From: Ketobacter alkanivorans
Lineage (GTDB): Bacteria; Pseudomonadota; Gammaproteobacteria; Pseudomonadales; Ketobacteraceae
Length of the DNA: 64,000 bases
Assembly (NCBI RefSeq): GCF_002863865.1
Contig: NZ_CP022684.1
Location: 3,477,990-3,541,989, forward strand
Direction: 5' to 3'
In this document: one piece after another, positions 48,261 through 58,300 of the stretch
Numbering within the stretch: the first letter of the stretch is position 1
How the letters are laid out: each line of letters begins with the position of its first letter
The notes under the pieces: generated by a model
Told to the model about the DNA's origin: nothing
Database searches by the model: none
What the model saw: only the letters and a program-made list of their open reading frames with translations
Program-made: the position numbers and the translations under genes

Positions 48261-49649
48261 ATGAGCGACTCACCGATCGAATTGACCCTGGATGAGGACA
48301 TGCAGTCCGCGTCCATCAAAGTGCCGCCCCACTCCATTGAGGCAGAGCAATCCGTTATTGGTGGATTGATGCTGGATAATCGTGCCTTCGACGATGTCTC
48401 CGAAATCACCTCCGACGTGGATTTTTACCGCCGCGACCATCGCTTGATCTACCGTGCCATAGCGCAGCTGGCGGAGCTGGTTAAGCCCTTCGACGTTGTG
48501 ACCTTGGGGGAGGCGCTGGATAACGCGGGTATTCTGGAAGATTGTGGTGGCATGGCTTATCTGGCCCAGCTTGCTAAAAACACGCCCAGTGCCAGCAACA
48601 TCAAGGCTTATGCCGAGATCGTCCGTGAGCGCTCGGTACTGCGCCAGATGATTACCGTATCCAATGAAATTGCCGATGCTGCGTTTCATCCGGAAGGCCG
48701 CAGTTCAACAGATCTGTTGGACGAAGCCGAGCGTAAGGTGTTCGGCATTGCCGAGCAGGGTGCTAAACAGGGTGGCCCTCAGCCGATCAACCTGGTGTTG
48801 AAGGAAACGGTCGATAAGATCGATCAGCTGTTCAAATCTGACGAAGCCATTATCGGTATCCCCACGGGCTTTAAGCAGCTGGATGAGACCTTCTCCGGTC
48901 TGCGGCCCGGTGCGCTGGTGATCGTTGCGGCGCGTCCAGCCATGGGTAAAACCACCTTTTCAATGAACCTGGCCGAAAACGCCTTGATCCGCTCCGGTAA
49001 GCCGGTACTGGTGTTCAGTATGGAGATGCCCTCCGAGCAGATCGTTATGCGAATGCTGGCCTCGCTGGGCCGTATTGATCTGACTCGCGTAACGACCGGT
49101 AAGCTGGAAGAAGAGGACTGGCCGCGTTTCAGCTCTGCGGTCAGTATTCTCTCGGAACAAAAACTGTTTATTGATGACTCGGCGGGGCTAAGCCCAACGG
49201 AGGTGCGAGCCCGTGCCCGACGGGTGGCCCGTGAGCAGGGTGAGATTGGTCTGATTCTGGTGGATTATCTGCAGTTGATGCAGGTGCCGGGGGCAGAAAG
49301 CCGGGTTAACGAGATCTCGGAGATCTCCCGCAGCTTGAAGGGGCTGGCCAAGGAAATGAACTGTCCGGTTATAGCGCTCTCCCAGCTTAATCGGGGGTTG
49401 GAGCAGCGCCCCAACAAGCGTCCGGTTATGTCAGATTTGCGCGAATCGGGTGCCATCGAGCAGGACGCGGATATCATCATGTTTATCTATCGAGACGAAG
49501 TCTATAACGAGGATTCCGAAGATAAGGGCATTGCTGAGATCATCGTCGGCAAGAACCGAAACGGTCCGATCGACAAGGCGCGTCTTGCGTTCATAGGTAA
49601 ATATTCCCGATTCGATGAATTGGCCCCTCAGGGTTACGGAGACTATTGA
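48261..49649 (+). CDS. dnaB: Replicative DNA helicase DnaB
   Basis: Hexameric 5'-3' helicase that opens the replication fork. N-terminal domain from ~20 (VPPHSIEAEQSVIGGLMLDN), linker near 165-185, then the RecA-like domain with Walker A ARPAMGKTTFSMNLAEN near 223, FSMEMPSEQIVMRML, LILVDYLQLMQVP and the Arg-finger region near DLRESGAIEQDADIIMFIYR. Length 462. The stop overlaps the likely alr start. Confidence 0.98.
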   Translation: MSDSPIELTLDEDMQSASIKVPPHSIEAEQSVIGGLMLDNRAFDDVSEITSDVDFYRRDHRLIYRAIAQLAELVKPFDVVTLGEALDNAGILEDCGGMAYLAQLAKNTPSASNIKAYAEIVRERSVLRQMITVSNEIADAAFHPEGRSSTDLLDEAERKVFGIAEQGAKQGGPQPINLVLKETVDKIDQLFKSDEAIIGIPTGFKQLDETFSGLRPGALVIVAARPAMGKTTFSMNLAENALIRSGKPVLVFSMEMPSEQIVMRMLASLGRIDLTRVTTGKLEEEDWPRFSSAVSILSEQKLFIDDSAGLSPTEVRARARRVAREQGEIGLILVDYLQLMQVPGAESRVNEISEISRSLKGLAKEMNCPVIALSQLNRGLEQRPNKRPVMSDLRESGAIEQDADIIMFIYRDEVYNEDSEDKGIAEIIVGKNRNGPIDKARLAFIGKYSRFDELAPQGYGDY

Positions 49650-50746
49650 TCTTGAGTCGAGGTACCCGTGCGGTCATCAGTCTGGCTGCGTTGCAGCATA
49701 ATCTATCGATAGTACGGCGGGTTGCCCCCGCCAGCAGTGTGCTTGCCGTGGTGAAGGCCGATGCTTATGGCCACGGCTTGGTGCCGGTGGCGCGGGCTTT
49801 GGCTGTGGGCAGTGATGCGCTGGGTGTGGCCACCTTCGAAGAGGGCATGTCACTCAAGCTGGCGGGTATCGAGCGGCCGGTGTTATTGATGGAAGGTGTG
49901 CTCAGCACAGCCCAGCTTCAGCAGGCGGCGCAACAGGGGTTTCAGATCGTTGTGCATCAGCCATGGCAGTTGTCCATGTTGCTGGAGGCGCAACTTGCCA
50001 GCCCCCTTACGGTGTGGCTCAAGGTTGATACCGGTATGCATCGGCTGGGTATCGCGGCGAACGGTTGTGCGTTGTTTTGGCAGCAGTTGCAGAGCAGCGC
50101 TAATGTGAAGGCCGTTGTTTTGATGAGTCATCTGGCCTGCGCCGATGAACCAGAGCATCCGCTGAATCAGCAGCAGGGCGAATTGTTTTCCCGGCTCAGG
50201 CAATCGGTGGGTGCCACTGCGGCCAGCTTTGCGAATTCTGCCGCGACTCTGAACCGTCCCGACTTTCATTATCAATGGGTGCGCCCGGGTCTGATGTTGT
50301 ATGGCGCTACCCCATTTGCGCCGTCTTCTGGTGCAGTGCAGAGCATGCAGCCAGTGATGCATCTGCAATCCCGTATTATCTCTCGTACGCGGGTTCCTGC
50401 GGGGGATTCTGTGGGTTACGGTGCCACTTGGCGCGCCGACCGGGATACGGATGTAGCGGTAGTGGCGATTGGCTACGGAGACGGTTATCCGCGCCATCTT
50501 TCAGCGGATGCAGAAGTGTTGATTGATGGTCAGCGCTGCGCAGTGCTTGGGCGGGTTTCCATGGACATGATTACGGTTGATGTGACGGCTCTGCCGGACG
50601 CAGGCCCCAATACCCAGGTGACGCTGTGGGGGCCGGGTTTGCCGGTGGAAGAGGTGGCAGTCTGGGCCAATACCATCAATTACGAATTGCTGTGTCAGGT
50701 CACCGGTCGTGTGGAACGCATATATGTGGATGGGGCGAATACGTAA
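49646..50746 (+). CDS. alr: Alanine racemase
   Basis: PLP enzyme making D-alanine for peptidoglycan. PLP-binding Lys lies in AVVKADAYGHGLVPVA near residue 38; the second catalytic Tyr is in AGDSVGYGATWRA near 258. Length 366. A TTG at 49646 overlaps the dnaB stop (TTGA) and has CGGAGA upstream; a second TTG at 49652 is possible. Coupled to dnaB, as in Pseudomonas. The stop overlaps the next start as TAATG. Confidence 0.95.
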   Translation: MILSRGTRAVISLAALQHNLSIVRRVAPASSVLAVVKADAYGHGLVPVARALAVGSDALGVATFEEGMSLKLAGIERPVLLMEGVLSTAQLQQAAQQGFQIVVHQPWQLSMLLEAQLASPLTVWLKVDTGMHRLGIAANGCALFWQQLQSSANVKAVVLMSHLACADEPEHPLNQQQGELFSRLRQSVGATAASFANSAATLNRPDFHYQWVRPGLMLYGATPFAPSSGAVQSMQPVMHLQSRIISRTRVPAGDSVGYGATWRADRDTDVAVVAIGYGDGYPRHLSADAEVLIDGQRCAVLGRVSMDMITVDVTALPDAGPNTQVTLWGPGLPVEEVAVWANTINYELLCQVTGRVERIYVDGANT

Positions 50747-51129
50747 TGCCGATCTGGGTGACGCTCTACATCGGTTTAATGATGATTTCCCTCCCGGTTG
50801 GTGTAACGCTGCTGCGACGCATCGAGCGGGACTGGTTACACCCGGTGGGTGGGCTGGTGTCGACCCTTCTCAGTATCGCTTTTGTGTTCTCCTATTGGAT
50901 GCCGGAGCTGGTGCCGTTTAAAGCACCGTCGGCCTATCTGTTGTTTGGCTTCGTGTTGTTTTGGGATCTGTACTCATTGCAACGCTTGAAGCAAAAACTA
51001 CCTGAATATCTCCAAATGTCAGATGATTCCGAGTTGCAGCCTAACTCAGGTACTTGGCTGTTTGGCATATTAATGATGGTGCCGGCTTACTATTTCGGTG
51101 CTTTGGTGTGTTTGCGAGTGGTGGACTGA
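50746..51129 (+). CDS. Small inner-membrane protein of unknown function
   Basis: A 127-residue protein with about four hydrophobic segments: PIWVTLYIGLMMISLPVGVT, LVSTLLSIAFVFSYWMPEL, PSAYLLFGFVLFWDLYS and a last one near 105-125. The start overlaps the alr stop (TAATG), and radA begins on the base after its own stop, so it is one transcript. Function unknown. Confidence 0.85.
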   Translation: MPIWVTLYIGLMMISLPVGVTLLRRIERDWLHPVGGLVSTLLSIAFVFSYWMPELVPFKAPSAYLLFGFVLFWDLYSLQRLKQKLPEYLQMSDDSELQPNSGTWLFGILMMVPAYYFGALVCLRVVD

Positions 51130-52494
51130 ATGGCGAAGGCGAAAACCCAATTTGTCTGCAGCGATTGCGGCAGCGTGTTTCCCAAATGGGCGGGGCAGTG
51201 CGTGGATTGTGGTGCCTGGAACACCTTGACCGAATTCAACCCCGATCGCGGGATGTCGTCCAATCGTGGCGGCAAAACAGGGTGGGCAGGTGAAGCCCGC
51301 AAGGTCACCACCATGGCGGAAGTCGATCTGGTGGAAGACCCCCGTACAACCACCGGTACCGGGGAGCTGGACCGGGTGCTGGGTGGCGGTTTGGTGGAGG
51401 GCTCGGTGGTGCTGATCGGAGGCGACCCCGGCATTGGTAAATCCACCATCCTGTTGCAAACCATGACCTATCTGGCGTCACAGCAGGCCGCCGCGCTCTA
51501 TATAACCGGTGAAGAATCGTTGCAGCAGGTGGCACTGCGTGCCCGACGGCTGGATTTGCCCATGGATCAGTTGCGGCTGATGTCGGAAACCAGTATCGAG
51601 AACATTCTGGCCACGGCGAATAAAGAGAAGCCAAGGGTTATGGTGGTGGACTCAATCCAGACCGTGTACTCCGAAGGCTTAAGTTCTGCCCCTGGCGGGG
51701 TTTCTCAGGTGCGGGAATGCGCCGCGGCTTTGGTGCGTTTTGCCAAGCAGACAGGGACAGCGCTGTTTCTGGTGGGGCATGTCACCAAGGAGGGTGCTTT
51801 GGCCGGGCCCCGGGTGCTGGAGCACATGGTAGACAGCGTGTTGTATTTTGAGGGGGAGCAGGATAACCGCTTTCGCATGATTCGGGCGGTTAAGAATCGC
51901 TTTGGTGCGGTTAATGAACTGGGCGTATTTGCCATGACCGATAAAGGGCTGCGGGAAGTCAGCAATCCTTCGGCTATTTTCTTGTCGCGCTATGATCAGC
52001 CGATTCCGGGCAGTATTGTTATGGTGACGCGGGAGGGAAGCCGTCCGTTACTGGTTGAAGTTCAGGCATTGGTGGATGACAGCCAGCTAGGTAACCCGCG
52101 GCGGGTGGCGGTGGGCCTGGATCAGAATAGATTATCAATGCTGTTGGCGGTGCTGCACCGGCACGGTGGGGTTGCTACCATGGGCATGGATGTATTTGTG
52201 AATGTGGTGGGTGGCGTCAAGGTGCTGGAAACCGGTTCTGATTTGGCGGTGTTGATCTCCGTTGTATCCAGTCTGCGGAGCATGGCGCTGGATAGCCAGC
52301 TGATTGTGTTCGGTGAGGTGGGGCTGTCCGGTGAGATTCGACCTGTGCCCAGCGGGCAGGAGCGTTTGCGGGAGGCGGCCAAGCATGGATTTACACGGGC
52401 AATCGTACCTAAGGGCAACCAGCCCAAGTCGCCCATAGAAGGGCTGGAAGTGGTGGCAGTCTCCCGCCTGGAGCAAGCGCTGGACGCTCTGTAG
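51130..52494 (+). CDS. radA: DNA repair ATPase RadA
   Basis: RecA-like branch-migration helicase. The N-terminal zinc finger CSDCGSVFPKWAGQCVDCG is at residues ~10-28, Walker A GGDPGIGKSTILLQT near 96, the RadA-specific KNRFGAVNELGVF near 256, and a C-terminal Lon-protease-like domain (~290-454) without the active Ser-Lys dyad. Length 454. It abuts the upstream membrane gene (TGA-ATG). Confidence 0.97.
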   Translation: MAKAKTQFVCSDCGSVFPKWAGQCVDCGAWNTLTEFNPDRGMSSNRGGKTGWAGEARKVTTMAEVDLVEDPRTTTGTGELDRVLGGGLVEGSVVLIGGDPGIGKSTILLQTMTYLASQQAAALYITGEESLQQVALRARRLDLPMDQLRLMSETSIENILATANKEKPRVMVVDSIQTVYSEGLSSAPGGVSQVRECAAALVRFAKQTGTALFLVGHVTKEGALAGPRVLEHMVDSVLYFEGEQDNRFRMIRAVKNRFGAVNELGVFAMTDKGLREVSNPSAIFLSRYDQPIPGSIVMVTREGSRPLLVEVQALVDDSQLGNPRRVAVGLDQNRLSMLLAVLHRHGGVATMGMDVFVNVVGGVKVLETGSDLAVLISVVSSLRSMALDSQLIVFGEVGLSGEIRPVPSGQERLREAAKHGFTRAIVPKGNQPKSPIEGLEVVAVSRLEQALDAL

Positions 52495-52509
52495 CGGGGG
52501 CGAGGCGTT

Positions 52510-52878
52510 TCAGTTCTGGGCGTAGGTGACCAGGGCTTCGATCTCACGTTCCAGCAGGGCTTCGTTGCCGGTGTTCAATTCTACAATGCGGCGCAGGTGC
52601 GAGGCGCTGTCCACATCCAGATGGTCACACACCATTCCCACGTGCTCTTGCTCCACATGGGCCACGTGGCCTTCCATTCTGATTTCGGTTTCTTCGTCGC
52701 TCAGCAACAAATACAAGGTGACGGGGTCATTGCTTTGCAGGTTGCTGTCATCTGGCAGCTTCACCAGCGCGCCTTTCAGGGATATGTCCAACAGTTGGGT
52801 CGACCAGTCGCTATCGCCCCGTATAAGGCGTGCGCTGGCATCGAAAGCGATGCGTGTAAAGTTGCGTTTCTCGATCAT
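52510..52878 (-). CDS. PilZ-domain cyclic-di-GMP-binding protein
   Basis: A 122-residue single-domain PilZ protein. The Arg motif RNFTR near residue 4-8 and the D-x-S-x-x-G motif in LLDISLKGALVKLP near 30 are both complete, so ligand binding is likely; the C-terminal helix is long. Such proteins relay cyclic-di-GMP to motility or surface processes. It converges with radA. The upstream gap (52879-53212) is AT-rich; it holds a 28-codon open frame (53114-53200) that I do not count as a gene. Confidence 0.9.
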   Translation of the reverse strand: MIEKRNFTRIAFDASARLIRGDSDWSTQLLDISLKGALVKLPDDSNLQSNDPVTLYLLLSDEETEIRMEGHVAHVEQEHVGMVCDHLDVDSASHLRRIVELNTGNEALLEREIEALVTYAQN

Positions 52879-53212
52879 GGCCCTGAACTCATCTGGTTGA
52901 GATTGGTTGTTCTCTTTACAGCATAGTCAATCTTTAATAAAAAGCCGAAAATTCAATTATTTCAAGCTGATCCTGTAATGATTTTGTAACGGTGTGAAAC
53001 GGATTGGTACTTGGTTGCTAAATGAATAACACCGTGACCGAGCATCGGAAAAACATCTAAAAATCACCAAAATTAACTACAAAAATATTTGATGCTGCGT
53101 TAATAATTAAAAGATGAAAGTTAGAGCGCTTTTAGGGATTATTCGCCGAACGGAACGGCAGCTTGCATGGTTTCACATCTCTGAAAATAATTTGCTGTAG
53201 AGGTATGGGGTT

Positions 53213-53428
53213 ATGAGAACAACATCTTCATCTGAAGACACCCAGTACATTGATGATATTGATGACGAATTAATGGATGACATCGATGGTGATGTCGAGC
53301 GACGCCTGGAGGCAAAAAGCAAAAGCTCCGGTGATTATTTGCGCAAAATTGAAGAAATGATGGAGGCTCGCCGTCTTAAGCATGATCTTGATGATTACGA
53401 CGATTGGGCAGATATCGACGACGAGTAA
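53213..53428 (+). CDS. Small acidic protein, PA3496-like
   Basis: A 71-residue protein, strongly acidic at both ends with a Lys/Arg-rich helix between (RRLEAKSKSSGDYLRKIEEM, then MEARRLKHDLDDYDDW). No signal peptide or membrane segment. It resembles in composition and layout the PA3496-family of small gammaproteobacterial proteins that have been linked to envelope integrity; I recall the type but cannot verify it. GTAGAGGT precedes the ATG. A two-sided hairpin follows at 53446-53473. Confidence 0.7.
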   Translation: MRTTSSSEDTQYIDDIDDELMDDIDGDVERRLEAKSKSSGDYLRKIEEMMEARRLKHDLDDYDDWADIDDE

Positions 53429-53445
53429 AAGCGTTTACAGTTAAA

Positions 53446-53473
53446 ACGCCCTGGCGGTAAACCGGCAGGGCGT
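53446..53473. terminator. Hairpin between convergent genes
   Basis: ACGCCCTG and CAGGGCGT, with an inner CGGT/ACCG, form an extended stem between the small acidic gene and ettA; CGTTTGT follows on the plus strand and TTTTAA on the minus strand, so it may serve both. Confidence 0.7.
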
Positions 53474-53507
53474 CGTTTGTAGCGGATCAGTCCGGGCGTG
53501 CCAGAGG

Positions 53508-55178
53508 TCAGACGATCTTCTTGTACTTGATGCGCTTTGGTTGTACGGACTCTTCACCGTACTTTTTCTTCTTATATGCTTCATATTCAGTGAAGTTGCC
53601 TTCAAAAAACTCCACGCCTTCCTCGCCTTCAAAGTCAAGAATGTGCGTTGCCACTCGATCCAGGAACCAGCGATCGTGAGAAATCACAATGGCGGTGCCT
53701 GCATAGGTGAGCAGCGCTTCTTCAAGGGCGCGTAAGGTTTCCACGTCCAGATCGTTGGTGGGCTCATCCAGCATCACTACGTTGCCGCCTTTGCGCAGCA
53801 GTTTGGCTAGGTGTAAGCGGTTACGCTCACCGCCAGACAGTTCACCGACCCGCTTCTGTTGATCAGAGCCTTTGAAGTTGAAGCGGCCGACATAGGAACG
53901 GGATGGCATTTCAAACGACCCCACCTTGATGATGTCCAGCCCTTCAGACACCTCTTCCCATACGGTTTTACTGTCATCGAGGTCGTCGCGGGACTGATCG
54001 ACGTAGGCGAGATCGACGGTTTCACCAATGTGCACTTCGCCCTTGTCTGGCTGTTGTTGACCGACTATCAGGCGGAACAGAGTGGTTTTACCGGCACCGT
54101 TGGGGCCGATAATCCCAACAATGGCCCCTTTGGGGATCGTAAAGCTGAGATCATCGTAGAGATTGCGGTCGCCAAAAGACTTGGTGACGTGGCGAAATTC
54201 GATAACGTCGTCCCCCAGGCGTTCTGCTACGGGAATGTACAGCTCTTGAGTTTCGTTACGCTTTTGCGCTTCCTGGCTGGACAGCTCTTCAAAGCGGGCC
54301 AATCGAGCCTTGCTCTTGGCTTGGCGTCCTTTGGCGTTGGAGCGAACCCATTCCAGTTCTGCCTTGATGGCTTTTTGGCGGGAAGCTTCCTGTTTGGATT
54401 CCTGGGCCAGGCGCTCGTCTTTCTGTTCCAGCCACGAGGAATAGTTGCCTTTCCAGGGAATGCCGTGGCCGCGGTCCAGCTCCAGAATCCATTCCGCGGC
54501 GTTGTCGAGGAAATAGCGGTCGTGGGTAATCGCAACTACAGTGCCTTTGTATTCGTGCAGAAAGCGCTCCAGCCAGCCTACGGATTCAGCGTCCAGATGG
54601 TTGGTGGGTTCGTCCAGCAGCAGCATGTCTGGGCTGGAAAGTAACAGCCGGCACAGGGCAACCCGGCGCTTTTCACCGCCGGACAGCTTGCTGACGTCTG
54701 CATCCCATGGCGGCAGGCGCAGAGCATCAGCTGCGATCTCGAGGGTGCGGTCGATGTCCCAGCCATTACTGGCGTCGATCTTGTTTTGCAGCTCAGCCTG
54801 TTCTTCCAGCAGCGCGTTCATTTCGTCGTCGGACATCGGTTCGGCGAACTTCATACTGATTTCGTCAAAGCGGGCCAAAACGTCCTTGATTTCCCGAACG
54901 CCGTCTTCAACGTTGCCGCGCACGTCCTTGCTTTCATCCAACTGAGGTTCTTGGGGCAGATAACCGATATTGATTCCACTGGCGGGGCGCGCTTCCCCGT
55001 CGATCTCTGTATCCACTCCTGCCATAATGCGCAGCAGGGTAGACTTACCAGCACCGTTCAACCCCAGCACGCCGATTTTGGCACCCGGGAAGAATGAAAG
55101 GGAGATATCCTTAAGGATTTCGCGTTTGGGGGGTACCACCTTGGATACCCTGTGCATCGTGTATATATATTGCGCCAT
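53508..55178 (-). CDS. ettA: Energy-dependent translational throttle ABC-F protein EttA
   Basis: ABC-F ATPase that binds the ribosomal E site and gates entry into elongation with ATP/ADP ratio. The ATG at 55178 gives 556 residues, the family length, starting AQYIYTMHRVSKVVPPKREI; the frame is open 41 codons further without resemblance. First ABC: GLNGAGKSTLLRI near 40, LSGGEKRRVALCRLLL; the linker (arm) region near 240-320; second ABC: GPNGAGKTTLFRLI near 358, ELSGGERNRLHLAKLL. No membrane segments. Confidence 0.96.
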   Translation of the reverse strand: MAQYIYTMHRVSKVVPPKREILKDISLSFFPGAKIGVLGLNGAGKSTLLRIMAGVDTEIDGEARPASGINIGYLPQEPQLDESKDVRGNVEDGVREIKDVLARFDEISMKFAEPMSDDEMNALLEEQAELQNKIDASNGWDIDRTLEIAADALRLPPWDADVSKLSGGEKRRVALCRLLLSSPDMLLLDEPTNHLDAESVGWLERFLHEYKGTVVAITHDRYFLDNAAEWILELDRGHGIPWKGNYSSWLEQKDERLAQESKQEASRQKAIKAELEWVRSNAKGRQAKSKARLARFEELSSQEAQKRNETQELYIPVAERLGDDVIEFRHVTKSFGDRNLYDDLSFTIPKGAIVGIIGPNGAGKTTLFRLIVGQQQPDKGEVHIGETVDLAYVDQSRDDLDDSKTVWEEVSEGLDIIKVGSFEMPSRSYVGRFNFKGSDQQKRVGELSGGERNRLHLAKLLRKGGNVVMLDEPTNDLDVETLRALEEALLTYAGTAIVISHDRWFLDRVATHILDFEGEEGVEFFEGNFTEYEAYKKKKYGEESVQPKRIKYKKIV

Positions 55179-55314
55179 AACAGGAAAGTAGCTAGTCAAT
55201 AGTGGGTGGAGTTTGTGGCGTACGCTAACCCAATTGGGGCGGCGATGCAAACCCGGCAGAATGCTGGTTCCGCCCCGGTTTGATGCATGAATTTCAGGCA
55301 TTTTAGGAGATTGT

Positions 55315-58300
55315 GTGAGTATTCAAAAAAGTAACCCCTTGCGTCTGTGTTTTGGCATCCTGCTTTGCTTGTGTGCACTCTCTTTTGCAGGGCAAACGGC
55401 GCGGGCCGCCGGCAATCCGGAGGCGGCCTCCCAGGTGGATGCGGTAACCAAGGAGCTGGATCTGCTGAGCAAAGAGCTAAAGCAGCAAGAATCTGTTGCC
55501 CAGTCTCTGCGTGAGCAAATCCAGTCGGTGAATAACGAGATCCAATCTGCCCCGGAGCTGGCGGCCCAGTTTCGACAGGAAATACAGCGACTGGAGCAGA
55601 GCAAGTCCAAGGAAAAGCTACCCAGTAATCAGGACTCACTGGAAGGGGCAATTGATCTATTAGATGCTCAGGCCAAGGCGTTACAGCAGGGCCTTTCGTT
55701 TGTATTGGAGCGTATCGGCGAACAGCAATCCCTGCCCAGTAAGGCGCGTGAAGATGTGATGGCCGCACAGAAGCAGGCGCTGGAACTGCAAGAGAAAATT
55801 CGTCAGCAGGAAAATAGCGACAAGAATGCCTCGTTAAAGAACTTACAACTGAGCCTGTTAAAGCAGCAGCTTGCCAATGCCAATTTACGGAAAGAGCTGG
55901 CCCAGAACCGATTGGAGGGCTATCAGAAGCTGCTGGATCTCTACACAGTGAATCGTGATTTATTGTTCTTGCGTATGGAAATGTTGAAATCGGCGCTGAC
56001 GTTGTTGCGACAAAAGCGCGATGACATGCGTTTGCAAACCGCCGGTGAGCACCAGGATGCCAGCGTGGAACTGCAGGGAGCCTATGATGAGATCCCTGAA
56101 GTATTGAAGCAGGAGCAAAAAGAAAATCAACGCCTCAAAGATCTGTTGTTGACCCGCACTGAACACCTGAATGCGACGGCGGATCTGCTGGTCGATGGCA
56201 AGCAAGAACTGCAGGACATTCGTTATCGGTTTGAAGTGGCTAAACAACAGTTGGAGCTTACCGACTCCTATCAGTTTGTGGATGATTATCTGTTGCGTCA
56301 GCGTCAATCGTTGCAGGCAAAGATGCGTGAACAAGAAACCCATTCCAGCCTCCAAACGTCGGTATCCAAGGCACGTCTGGAGCAATTCAAGTTTGATGAA
56401 GAATTGCATTATGTGCGTACGGAAACGTCCCGCAGTCTTTATATTGATGGCGTGTTGAAAAAGAGTGGTTCGGTTGACCCTTCGGTGAGGCAAGATCTGA
56501 ATAACATTTATCAGGCGCGTGCAGAGCTGTTAGGCAAGTTGTTGCAGGTCAACGCGGACTATGTGGTGAACCTCACCAATCTAGAACTGCTGCATGGGGA
56601 TCAGCAGGCTGAGCGGGCGAAATTTTATGAGCTTTTAAATAAGAAACTGTTCTGGCGGCGCAGTGCCGCACCGTTGGATTGGCAATGGTTTGTCGCTTTG
56701 CCTGGTAGCGTGAGCTGGTTTGTGATGTCCCATCAGTGGGGAGAGCCTTTCACCCTTTGGTGGCAGCAATTGGTGTCGCCGATATACCCAGTAGTTGGGT
56801 TGAGCTTATTGCTTGGGTTTTATGCGATCAGTCGTCGTAAAGTCCTGCAGCGGTTGGTGCGAGGCAGTCAGAAGGTTGGCAATGTCACCAAAGACCGGTT
56901 TCGGTACACGCTTGAGGCGTTGTTGGGAACGTTGATTCTTGCGCTGCCATGGCCTGTGCTTTTGGTTGTGCTGGCCTACCCGCTTGCCAACAGTGATGTC
57001 GCATCTCCATTCGCCGACGGATTTGCTTCCGCCTTGGTGGTGTTGGCGCGTTGGTTGTTTATGTTTGAGTTTATTCGTCATCTGTTGCGGCCCCACGGTT
57101 TGGCTGAGGGCCATTTTCGGTGGCGGCCCAGTGCCATTGCAGCGGTTAAGCGCTGGCTGCCGTTACTCTATCTGCAATTGCCAGGAGCATTTGTATTTAT
57201 TGTGGTGTGGCGTGAGGGAGATGATTTCCATTCTGGGATCTTGGGTCGGGCAGCATATTTGATTGTGATGTCAGTGTTCCTGTTCTATTGCGCGCGAATG
57301 TTTAGCCCCAAATCGGGTGTAACCCAGCGTGAACTTTCTGTAGACGAGGGCGGTGGCATCATCTATTGGTATCAGAGCTGGAATAAAGCGTTGTTCTGGT
57401 TGGCTGTGTTGGTGCCATTGTCGTTAATTGTCTTGTCTGTACAAGGGTACAGCTTCAGCGCAATGGAAATCATGGTGCTGATGTATCAGACCATTATGTA
57501 CGGGTTTTTTATCTTCATCTTGGATCAGGTTTTGGTGCGTTGGTTTGCTGTGTTGGAGCGCAAGCTTGCCTATGTTCGCGCCAAGGAAAAACGGGATGCC
57601 TTACGCAAGGTTAAGGAGCAGCAGGAGGGTGCCGTCGCGGGTGAGCCATTACCTGAAATCGAGATATCCAAGCTGGATGTGGCAACGGTCAGTGAACAAA
57701 ACAGGGCTTTGTTGCGGGTGATGTCCTTTGCTCTGTTCGCAGTGGTATGTTACTTGAGTTGGCAAGATTTCTTCCAGGCCATTCAGATCTTTCAGGAGAT
57801 CGAATTGTGGACCTATAACGTGACTACAGACACTGGGTTGGAAGCGCACACCGTCACTCTGGAAACGCTGTTGGCCACATTGCTGGCTTTAAGTCTGACC
57901 TATGCTGGCGTAAAAAACCTGCCGGGCTTGATTGAGGTAATGATTCTGCGTCGCCTTAAAGTGGATTCTGGTATTCGCTTTGCCATTACCACTTCCGCGC
58001 GTTATGCGGTGATCATGATCGGCGTCATGATTGTGTCTGGCATGATCGGGCTGGACTGGAGCAAGCTGGGCTGGTTGGTGGCCGCTTTGGGTGTAGGGCT
58101 GGGCTTCGGATTACAGGAGATATTTGCCAATTTCATATCCGGGTTGATTATTCTGTTTGAGCGGCCAATTCGAATTGGCGATACCGTTACCATTAACGAA
58201 TTGAGTGGCACCGTATCCCAAATCCGAATGCGGGCCACCACGATGGTCGACTGGGATCAGAAAGAACTGATTATTCCCAACAAAACCTTTGTTACCAGCC

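Noticed and set aside
53114..53200. 28-codon open frame just before the small acidic protein gene
   Set aside because: No good ribosome binding site and no recognised family; could be a leader peptide, but not supportable.
55179..55301. Upstream extension of ettA
   Set aside because: Adds 41 residues not found in EttA; the ATG at 55178 gives the exact family length.
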